Below are positions 17,363-23,666 of a stretch of 64,000 nucleotides of DNA, one piece after another. Every line of letters begins with the position of its first letter. Position 1 is the first letter of the stretch. The DNA comes from CAZTAO01 sp964611645 (GTDB lineage Bacteria > Armatimonadota > UBA5829): contig CAZTAO010000003.1 in assembly GCA_964611645.1 (NCBI GenBank), positions 124,001 to 188,000 of the forward strand. The letters are read 5' to 3'. Under the pieces are notes generated by a model. It was not told the origin of the DNA. It made no database searches and saw only the letters and a list, made by a program, of their open reading frames with translations. The position numbers and the translations under genes are program-made.

Positions 17363-18610
17363 TTGAAAGAGACCTACACCTTCGACAGATCAAAGGAGCT
17401 CTGGCAGAGGGCTCTCAAGGTTATCCCGGGCGGGTCCCAGGGAACCCGTACCCCAGAATTCGATGACTGTCCCATCTTCTTCGACCACACCAAGGGCTGT
17501 CGAATGTGGGATGTGGACGGCAACGAGTTCATCGACTTCCTGTGCAGCATCGGGCCTGTTTTGCTGGGCTATGCGTTCGACCCTGTGGACGATCTTGTCA
17601 GAGAGGTCCTGAACAAAGGGTTCCAGTCCTCGATGAACAACCCTGTGCTGGTCGAGGCCGCCGAGACTCTGGTGAAGATGATCCCCAACGCGGCTGGTGT
17701 CCGATATATGAAGACCGGCACCGAGGCTACACTGCTTGCTGTTCGCCTGGCCAGGCACGTCACCGGCAGGATGTACATCGCCAGGCATGGCTACCACGGC
17801 TGGGCCGACGTCTTTCAGGGGCGATGGGACCTCAAGGGCGTTGACGCGGACGCCTCCAAGAAGATGGTTATGTTCGACGGAACGCCTGACGGTCTTCGGA
17901 AGCTTCTGGAATCCAGCCCTCACAAGTTCGCGGCTGTGATGATCTGCCCGGCTGATGTGAAGCCGTTCACCAAAGAGAACTACCAGGGCATAATCGATGT
18001 CGCACACGAGTATGGCGCTCTGGCGATATTCGATGAGATCAAGTCCGGATTCAGAATCTCTCCCGGCGGCGCGCAGGAATACTTGGGAGTCACTCCGGAC
18101 ATCACCACCCTCTCAAAAGGCATTGCCAACGGTTACCCGCTGTCGGCGATTGTGGGAGTCAAGGGCGTGATAGACCAGCTTCCCGAGGCGGGGATTGCGG
18201 GGACGTTCTCGGTTGAAGGCCTCGCGCTTGCCGCAAGCCTTGGCACTCTCAGGACCATCCGGGACAAGGGAGTTGTGCCGCACCTCTACAAGATGGGCCA
18301 GCGGCTGATCGACGGCCTCAGCGAGATTATCACGTCCAACGGCATGGGCGACAATGGTATGAAAGCCTACGGAGACCCGGTTGCATCGATGCCGAGGTTG
18401 GAGTGGGAGACTGGCTCAGTCCAGAACGGTGTCCAGGCCCCCGAGGACCCGGCGTGCAAGTTCTTCTACTCCGAGATCATGAAGCGTGGAGTCTACTTCT
18501 CGAGTTGGCACGTAGCCTTCATGATGTTCTCGCACACAGAAAAAGATGTAGACGAAGCCCTGAACGTAATGAACGACGTAATGGCGATGACAAAGAAGAA
18601 GTTCCGGTAG
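17363..18610 (+). CDS. Class-III aminotransferase, glutamate-1-semialdehyde aminomutase-like
   Basis: 415 residues starting at a TTG with AAGGAGA 5-6 bases ahead. It is a PLP-dependent fold-type I enzyme: YMKTGTEATLLAVRLAR (cofactor phosphate region, near residues 113-130), AIFDEIKSGFR (Asp that holds the PLP ring, about 220-230), and TLSKGIANGYPLSAIVG (Schiff-base Lys, about 250-266). It resembles HemL, but HemL normally has DEVMTGFR and is found with other haem genes; neither holds here. It is therefore probably a relative acting on another amino-sugar or amino-acid substrate. It is a single-gene transcript by layout. Confidence 0.75.
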   Translation: MKETYTFDRSKELWQRALKVIPGGSQGTRTPEFDDCPIFFDHTKGCRMWDVDGNEFIDFLCSIGPVLLGYAFDPVDDLVREVLNKGFQSSMNNPVLVEAAETLVKMIPNAAGVRYMKTGTEATLLAVRLARHVTGRMYIARHGYHGWADVFQGRWDLKGVDADASKKMVMFDGTPDGLRKLLESSPHKFAAVMICPADVKPFTKENYQGIIDVAHEYGALAIFDEIKSGFRISPGGAQEYLGVTPDITTLSKGIANGYPLSAIVGVKGVIDQLPEAGIAGTFSVEGLALAASLGTLRTIRDKGVVPHLYKMGQRLIDGLSEIITSNGMGDNGMKAYGDPVASMPRLEWETGSVQNGVQAPEDPACKFFYSEIMKRGVYFSSWHVAFMMFSHTEKDVDEALNVMNDVMAMTKKKFR

Positions 18611-18660
18611 TCGGGTTGCAGGTTCCAGGTTATGGGCGGCGATCTACGGGTTGCCGCCCT

Positions 18661-18951
18661 TTACCATTTCTTCAGCCTTTTCGCGATCACATCGGCTTCA
18701 CGGTATGCTTCGCGCCGATGTCCGACCCTCACAACTGCGACAACCAGTATCTGATCTCTGACGCCGTAGACTATGCGATACTCGCCGATGCGAATCCTGT
18801 AGGCTTCAAAGCCTGTCATCTTCTCACATCCTTGCGGCCTCGGATTCTCTGCGAGGCTATCCAGAATGGGCTTGATCCGCCTTCTGTGCTCCCCAGACAG
18901 CTTGTCTAGTTCGCGTTTTGCCCCGGAGTCGATGATCAGACGGTACTTCAT
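18661..18951 (-). CDS. RelE/ParE-family toxin
   Basis: 96 residues, MKYRLIIDSGAKRELDKL at the start and YRIRIGEYRIVYGVRD in the core, the typical RelE fold sequence. RelE-type toxins cut mRNA at the ribosome or otherwise arrest growth. The start overlaps the antitoxin stop (ATGA, 18948-18951), so the two are translated in fixed order. Arg residues near the C-terminus (VGHRREAYR) match the usual active-site region. Confidence 0.85.
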   Translation of the reverse strand: MKYRLIIDSGAKRELDKLSGEHRRRIKPILDSLAENPRPQGCEKMTGFEAYRIRIGEYRIVYGVRDQILVVAVVRVGHRREAYREADVIAKRLKKW

Positions 18952-19217
18952 AGCCCGTACTCAGCCTTGACGTCTTCCCACGGGATGCCTTCGCCTGTTC
19001 TGTCGAAATGCTCCAGCCTTTCCTTTACGATTGCCAGATCATACTCATCTTCCAGAGCGTCCAGCACCTTTTCCATGAACTCCAAGTCCTCCAGCGGGAC
19101 CAGAGCCATCACCGGCTTCCCACGCCTGGTTACCTTCATACGTTCCTGGTTATACTTGACCCGGTTGATCAGTTCCCCCAGGCTGTCTCTGACTTCCTCC
19201 GACGTTACTGTAGTCAT
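18948..19217 (-). CDS. Phd/YefM-family antitoxin
   Basis: 89 residues. The N-terminal half (VTSEEVRDSLGELINRVKY, then VTRRGKPVMALVPLEDLE) is the Phd/YefM DNA-binding fold, and the acidic C-terminal tail would wrap the RelE toxin. A GGGAGA ribosome site precedes the ATG. It is likely to repress its own promoter, at which a palindrome is visible. Confidence 0.85.
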   Translation of the reverse strand: MTTVTSEEVRDSLGELINRVKYNQERMKVTRRGKPVMALVPLEDLEFMEKVLDALEDEYDLAIVKERLEHFDRTGEGIPWEDVKAEYGL

Positions 19218-19237
19218 TGCAATCTCCCGTGAACCCA

Positions 19238-19290
19238 GTGAATCATAGGACTCACATGGTTAGTATACGCCGTAGCACGAGCCGTTGCAA
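19238..19290 (-). promoter_or_regulatory. Promoter and putative operator of the toxin-antitoxin pair
   Basis: On the minus strand, TTGCAA (19285-19290), a 17-base spacer and TATACT (19262-19267). Just downstream lies an 18-base palindrome with 7-base arms, GTGAATC / GACTCAC (19238-19255, one mismatch), overlapping the predicted transcript start. It is a good place for autorepression by the Phd-like antitoxin. Confidence 0.55.
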
Positions 19291-19968
19291 CTACACCCTC
19301 CCCCAAACCACCAACAAGTCAAAAGTCATACTAGCGGCCCAGTGTAACACGAAGCAGGGAAGGAACGACTTGCTTTTGAGGGCGAGCCAGCCGAGTATCA
19401 GGCCGGCGGCGAACGAGCATATTACTTCCGGCATGGGCTTGCCTATGTGGAGCAGGCCGAACGCTACCGCCTGGGCGATAACAGCCCACCAGCCAATCGA
19501 CCTCTGCAAGCCAAAGAGCAGAAACCCTCGAAAGAAGAACTCCCAGCAGAACAGATACATGCCGTAGCTCGCCAGGGCATAAGCCATCAACACCGGCTCA
19601 AGGGTAAACGGGTTCGCGGCGGGATAGGCCCTGAAAGCTGAAGCGAACTCCGGGAAGTGCCTGAAGATCGGATAGTAGTCCTGGAAGACCGTCCAACGGC
19701 AGGCGAACAGCATTCCGATGAGAAGCGCGGCATACATCGCTGCCACAATCCACCACACGCCGCGGCTGTCTGTGTTCCTGAAGCCGAAGTTGGCCGCATC
19801 TTCCCGCAGAAGCAGGAATATGGTCATGAACGGCACCCAGAACAGAGCGATCAGGTTGCCCACCAGGTAGCGGTCATAGGTGGCGGCGGATTTGTTGAAA
19901 TGCCACAGCGCGATGACGACCGCAACGCCTACAATCGTAACCAGAAATGTCTCAGCGCGGTTCTTCAC
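19291..19968 (-). CDS. CPBP-family (CAAX protease-like) membrane protein
   Basis: 225 residues, mostly hydrophobic with seven or eight likely helices. The CPBP signature is present in order: CWEFFFRGFLL (about 140-150), FGLLHIGK and FVLHWAASM. The usual first motif is EExxxR; here the first Glu is Trp, so only one Glu plus the Arg remain, while both downstream His motifs are intact. CPBP proteins are membrane-embedded proteases or bacteriocin-immunity proteins. Start is a GTG six bases after the amidohydrolase stop, with GGAGAAAG overlapping that gene's end, so the two are coupled. Confidence 0.75.
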   Translation of the reverse strand: MKNRAETFLVTIVGVAVVIALWHFNKSAATYDRYLVGNLIALFWVPFMTIFLLLREDAANFGFRNTDSRGVWWIVAAMYAALLIGMLFACRWTVFQDYYPIFRHFPEFASAFRAYPAANPFTLEPVLMAYALASYGMYLFCWEFFFRGFLLFGLQRSIGWWAVIAQAVAFGLLHIGKPMPEVICSFAAGLILGWLALKSKSFLPCFVLHWAASMTFDLLVVWGRV

Positions 19969-19974
19969 AAATAC

Positions 19975-21222
19975 TCACTTTCTCCATATCTCACGGCCAT
20001 CCACGAATACCCGCGTCACTTGCGCCGAAGAGGCCGACAGCACGGCCAGGTGGGCATCGTGAACGCTTTCGGCTCCGTTCAGGTCCACTACTATCAGGTC
20101 GGCCCTCTTACCGGGTGCTATACTTCCTATCTCATCCTCCAGCCCCAGCGCTTGCGCTCCGCCCAGGGTGGCCATGGTCAGCGCCTGGACTGCGGTCAGC
20201 GCCTTGCGGCCCGTTCTCGCCCGCACTATCCCCAGCGCGAACCTGGTTTCCTCGAGCATGTTCAGGGTAAGGCTGCTTGCCGCGCCGTCCGTGCCGATCC
20301 CGACCGCTGCCCCTTCCTTAACAAACTGCTGCAGCGGAGCCACGCCGCCCAGCAAGAGGGCGTTGCTCCTGGGGCAGTGCGCGATGCCCGCCCCGGATGC
20401 CGCCAGTTCCACGATTTCCAGCTTGGTGAGGTGGGTGCAGTGAGCGAAGCACACACCCTTGCGCAGCAGTCCCGCCGCTTTGATCACTTCAAACGGCCGC
20501 GTCCCGGTAGCCATCGCCTCATACCCGAGCTTCGCGCGGCACTTGGCCAGCGGACCCTGCCCGAGCATGGTGTAGCGCGTCTCCGCTTTGGTCTCGGCCA
20601 GGTGCATCGCCAGTGGCATGCCGTATTCCAGGCACAGCCGGTTTGTCTCTGTGAGCATGTCCAGCCCCGATGTGTAGACCGAATGCGGCGAGACTCCTCT
20701 CACGATGGTGTCGGATGATTGCGAGCGCAGAGCGTCTATTGCCTCAAACTTAGCCTTAAGCACGGCGGGGTATTCATCGCCCATGCTCTGGCCGAATAGT
20801 TCGTGGTAGACCACCGCGCGCTGCCCGGTCTCCTCAGCCGCCTGCGCCGCAATTCCCGTGAACGAGCAGTCACCGAAGCACGTGACTCCGCCCGCCAGAA
20901 GTTCCTTCGCCCCGGCTATCGCGGACTCCCGAAGCCGCTTAGGCTCCGGAATGCGATACTTCCGATAGGCGGTCTTGGTGAGGAACTGCCACAGGGGCAG
21001 GCCGTCGACCCGATACCGCTCCAGAGTGTATTCGACGTGCGAATGGGCGTTGACAAACCCCGGCAGGATCACCGCGTTACCGAAATCGATGACTTCCTCG
21101 TCGGGATTGGTAGCGGAAAGGCCGTAGCCGACCGCGGCTATGCGGCCGTCGCGCACCATAGTCTCGCCATTCACGACTGTGCAGCCGTTCATCGGCAGCA
21201 GGTACTTAGCTTTGAGTATCAT
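19975..21222 (-). CDS. Amidohydrolase (SsnA / chlorohydrolase / SAH-deaminase type)
   Basis: 415 residues from the ATG at 21220-21222; a longer open frame reaches upstream but crosses REP palindromes and is not coding-like. Metal-site motifs in order: NAHSHVEYTL (HxH), a mid-protein VYHELFG, AMHLAETKAE, FAHCTHLT and GIGTDGAAS (final Asp). The C-terminal GSIAPGKRADLIVVD rebuilds the small beta domain. This is the ATZ/TRZ subgroup that deaminates or dechlorinates heterocycles such as guanine, SAH or cytosine derivatives; the exact substrate is unknown. The CPBP-like gene follows closely on the same strand. Confidence 0.8.
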   Translation of the reverse strand: MILKAKYLLPMNGCTVVNGETMVRDGRIAAVGYGLSATNPDEEVIDFGNAVILPGFVNAHSHVEYTLERYRVDGLPLWQFLTKTAYRKYRIPEPKRLRESAIAGAKELLAGGVTCFGDCSFTGIAAQAAEETGQRAVVYHELFGQSMGDEYPAVLKAKFEAIDALRSQSSDTIVRGVSPHSVYTSGLDMLTETNRLCLEYGMPLAMHLAETKAETRYTMLGQGPLAKCRAKLGYEAMATGTRPFEVIKAAGLLRKGVCFAHCTHLTKLEIVELAASGAGIAHCPRSNALLLGGVAPLQQFVKEGAAVGIGTDGAASSLTLNMLEETRFALGIVRARTGRKALTAVQALTMATLGGAQALGLEDEIGSIAPGKRADLIVVDLNGAESVHDAHLAVLSASSAQVTRVFVDGREIWRK

Positions 21223-21312
21223 AAGTCCCCATCCCACCCGCGATGTGGTGTATCGTATTTGAGTTATGCGGCGAGGCATGATTATCCTTCGGGGGGATGC
21301 CCATGGGCAGGT

Positions 21313-21347
21313 GTTTCGGGACTTGAGCGGAGCGGAAGTCCCGAAAC
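21313..21347. repeat. REP palindrome, short form, copy 1
   Basis: Perfect 12-base arms GTTTCGGGACTT (21313-21324) and AAGTCCCGAAAC (21336-21347) around a GC-rich 11-base loop. Part of the palindrome cluster in the 309-base gap upstream of the RAYT gene. Confidence 0.8.
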
Positions 21348-21356
21348 TAAGCTTGC

Positions 21357-21449
21357 TGATTGGGAGGCTTTGTTTCGGGATTTCCGGAGCGGTTGTGAGG
21401 CTGGTCATTCTGTCGGTGGCCAAGTGGTCGCTCCTCAAATCCCGAAACA
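21357..21449. repeat. REP element, long form, copy 1
   Basis: About 93 bases bounded by GTTTCGGGATTT (21372-21383) and AAATCCCGAAAC (21437-21448), with a TGATTGGGAGGCTTT lead-in. It is nearly identical, in the same orientation, to 22115-22209 on the far side of the RAYT gene. A diverged copy is at 60592-60667. Confidence 0.85.
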
Positions 21450-21462
21450 CCTTGGGAACGGT

Positions 21463-21498
21463 GTTTCGGGACTTGAGCCGCAGCGGAAGTCCCGAAAC
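21463..21498. repeat. REP palindrome, short form, copy 2
   Basis: Arms GTTTCGGGACTT (21463-21474) and AAGTCCCGAAAC (21487-21498); the loop differs slightly from copy 1 (gagccgcagcgg). It ends about 30 bases before the RAYT start. Confidence 0.8.
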
Positions 21499-21531
21499 AA
21501 GACTTGGAGAAGAACATGAAGGAGAATTACA

Positions 21532-22086
21532 ATGAATGTAGAACTTCTCAATATGAAGTGGAAGAACATTGAGGCGGAAGCCGGGTATTATTACATTACC
21601 GGCACCGTCACGGAGTGGCTGCCTCTTCTCACGCGCGTTGATGTGCGCCAGAGAGTTCTGGACGACATCACAGTGGCGATCAGGGAGTGCGAAGGTCAGC
21701 TTGCCGCGTACGTGATCATGCCGGAGCATGTTCACTTGCTCGTATACCTGCCGGACGGCGGGCTACTCGCCAAGTTCAATAAGTTGTGGAGAGGTCGTTC
21801 GGGCAGACATATCCCGGCGATGCTGGAATGCAGTCTGGAAACAGAGACTCTGGCCATCCTTGCAAAGCACGCGAACGGCGGATGTCGATATGCGGTATGG
21901 AAAGAGCAAGTGCGGGCTCTGGGCATATACAGTCGCCGCAAGCTATACGAGAAGATTGGATATATTCATGCCAATCCCGTGAGACGCGGGCTGGTTGCCC
22001 ACCCTGCGGAGTGGCCACACTCAAGCTGGCGGTTCTATGAGAACGGGGAGGATGCGGAGTTGCCGATGTCACCACCGGAGCCGTAG
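21532..22086 (+). CDS. REP-associated tyrosine transposase (RAYT, IS200/Y1 family)
   Basis: 184 residues with a GAAGGAGAA ribosome site. It has the HUH pair in MPEHVHLLV (His66, His68) and the RAYT signature GYIHANPVRRGLV with the likely catalytic Tyr144, then EWPHSSW. RAYTs are single-copy relatives of IS200 transposases that process REP palindromes as single-stranded DNA. The gene is flanked by three REP elements on the left and one on the right, exactly the substrate expected. No IS-type terminal genes are present, so this is a domesticated REP/RAYT unit rather than an insertion sequence. Confidence 0.9.
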   Translation: MNVELLNMKWKNIEAEAGYYYITGTVTEWLPLLTRVDVRQRVLDDITVAIRECEGQLAAYVIMPEHVHLLVYLPDGGLLAKFNKLWRGRSGRHIPAMLECSLETETLAILAKHANGGCRYAVWKEQVRALGIYSRRKLYEKIGYIHANPVRRGLVAHPAEWPHSSWRFYENGEDAELPMSPPEP

Positions 22087-22114
22087 GCTTTGGGCGGGCG
22101 GAGACTCAGCGTGT

Positions 22115-22209
22115 TGATTGGGAGGCTTTGTTTCGGGATTTCCGGAACGGTTGAGGGGCTGGTCTTTCTGTCGGGGGGCAAGTGGTCGCTCCTCAAATCC
22201 CGAAACACC
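22115..22209. repeat. REP element, long form, copy 2
   Basis: Arms GTTTCGGGATTT (22130-22141) and AAATCCCGAAAC (22195-22206). It is a direct repeat of 21357-21449 with only a few differences in the loop. It lies between the RAYT gene and the secreted protein gene at 22292. Confidence 0.85.
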
Positions 22210-22291
22210 TGAAAAACGTACACGTGCGGATTTTCTGCAATGAGTGTCTTGGCTATATGAGACTTCATTGATAAAGAAAGGTGGTCTTTCC

Positions 22292-23191
22292 ATGAAGCGG
22301 CTGAATGTAATTGGTTTACTCGCGATTGCCTATACAGGACTCGCATTTGCGTCTGCGGAGGCTGCTGTGCAGATTCCCCAGACTGCGTCTATCGAATGTA
22401 ACGGCGTTCTAATGAAAGCATCCCTCGCGAAAACGACTTTTGCTCTGTACGAGCCAATTGTCGTGAGCGTGACGGTCTGCAACGTCACGGATAGGCCGAT
22501 GAGAATTGCCGAGCCGGACGATAATTGGACAACCATTCTGTCGGTGGTTCAAGTCTCTGGCGCTGAGAAGTTTAGTTCACCTGTGCCATCTGATGGTCCA
22601 AGTGCCCCCGCGAACTATGGCTGGGATTTCGGTCCTGGTGACGAGAGATCCTACGAGTTTGAGATTAACCATTACTACCCGAAACAACTGCCCGTCGGGG
22701 CGTACAGACTGACAGTGGCATATATCGTGCCCCATGCTGTAAGAGATGTATGGCGTGGGCATATCGCATTGGCGCCTATTATGTTTGACGTGATTAATGC
22801 TTCTCCGGAAGGAAGCTCACTGGGTCAGGCATTCTGGAAGTGTATCGGAGCTGTTCCAACGAGCGTTAGAAGCAGTGCACTAGCCCATCTGGCTAACACG
22901 GCGTACGGGGAAAATGGAGGAGTGTACGCCTCAATAGCCAAGTACGCGGAGGCGTATGCTAGCTTTGACCTAGGCAACAAAGATGAGTACTATCGAGCGA
23001 TCCGCGCTTTCATAGCCAAACATCCAGAGACCCCGTATTATTCTGAGAGGGCCCGTATGGGACTAGCACGGAGACTGTGTGGTGACCGAAGATACGACGA
23101 GGCTTTTGAGGTGCTGACTGATTGCCGGGAAGGCTGGCACCGCTCGAATGTCCAGGCACTCTGCGAACTGCGAAAGCGCATCGAACCGTAG
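22292..23191 (+). CDS. Secreted protein with BsuPI-like beta domain and helical tail
   Basis: 299 residues; the ATG at 22292 follows AAAGGTGG and opens a signal peptide (VIGLLAIAYTGLAFASAEA). Residues about 30-165 form a beta-rich domain (FALYEPIVVSVTVCNVTDRP, then YEFEINHYYPKQLPVGAYRL) reminiscent of intracellular proteinase-inhibitor (BsuPI) or Ig-like folds. Residues about 185-295 are helical and TPR-like (YYSERARMGLARRL). Codon choice is more A/T-ending than in neighbouring genes and the gene sits next to a REP element, so it may be acquired. Function unknown. Confidence 0.6.
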   Translation: MKRLNVIGLLAIAYTGLAFASAEAAVQIPQTASIECNGVLMKASLAKTTFALYEPIVVSVTVCNVTDRPMRIAEPDDNWTTILSVVQVSGAEKFSSPVPSDGPSAPANYGWDFGPGDERSYEFEINHYYPKQLPVGAYRLTVAYIVPHAVRDVWRGHIALAPIMFDVINASPEGSSLGQAFWKCIGAVPTSVRSSALAHLANTAYGENGGVYASIAKYAEAYASFDLGNKDEYYRAIRAFIAKHPETPYYSERARMGLARRLCGDRRYDEAFEVLTDCREGWHRSNVQALCELRKRIEP

Positions 23192-23261
23192 CTACGGTAT
23201 GTGCTTCGTTGCTTGCAGCCGAGGCCCGGCTCGAAGAGACGGAATGAAGCACAAGGAATGA

Positions 23262-23447
23262 TTGCGTAATCCTTGTCCGGTCATGGCGGGCAGCGGCGGG
23301 TCCGGGTGCCTGATTCAGGACACCGAGATCTCGGACAACCAGAGCCAGGACCGGGGCGGCGGGTTCTATGTCGATACCAACGCAGCCTGCTACATAGACC
23401 AGTGCGATATCCACGGGAGAAGCACTACCGAGTATGTGATTGAGTAG
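23262..23447 (+). pseudogene. Fragment of a right-handed beta-helix protein
   Basis: An open stretch with a TTG as its only possible start encodes GCLIQDTEISDNQSQDRGGG and FYVDTNAACYIDQCDIHG, the rung pattern of pectate-lyase-like parallel beta-helix proteins. These are normally several hundred residues long. There is no ribosome site or signal peptide. The rest of the 475-base gap holds only an imperfect hairpin (about 23472-23506) and a promoter. Best read as a gene remnant. Confidence 0.45.
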
Positions 23448-23524
23448 CACGCATAAATAGACGAACGAAAAGGGGGCGTGTCGGGTTTGTGCCGTGACAC
23501 GTCCTTCGCTTTGTACAATCCACA

Positions 23525-23554
23525 TCGACACCTCACCTCCAAACCCGCTATAAT
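23525..23554 (+). promoter_or_regulatory. Promoter of the glycoside-hydrolase-like gene
   Basis: TCGACA (23525-23530), 18-base spacer, perfect TATAAT (23549-23554), about 105 bases before the start codon at 23667. Confidence 0.5.
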
Positions 23555-23666
23555 CAGCTTGCTGTACTTATGGAACGGCTGGGGGGTGGGCTGCGTCAAA
23601 GAGCCGATTCTTGATGGCGATGTTTGCCCCCGCGGGTTCCTCGTTCCGGATTCGGAGGAGTTCAAT

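Noticed and set aside
21313..21498. Clustered palindromes considered as a CRISPR array
   Set aside because: Units differ in length, each is itself an inverted repeat, there are no unique spacers of constant size and no cas genes nearby; the RAYT explains them.
21223..21735. Upstream extension of the amidohydrolase frame to 21735
   Set aside because: The extension runs through the REP palindromes and into the RAYT gene on the other strand; the family starts at the ATG at 21222.
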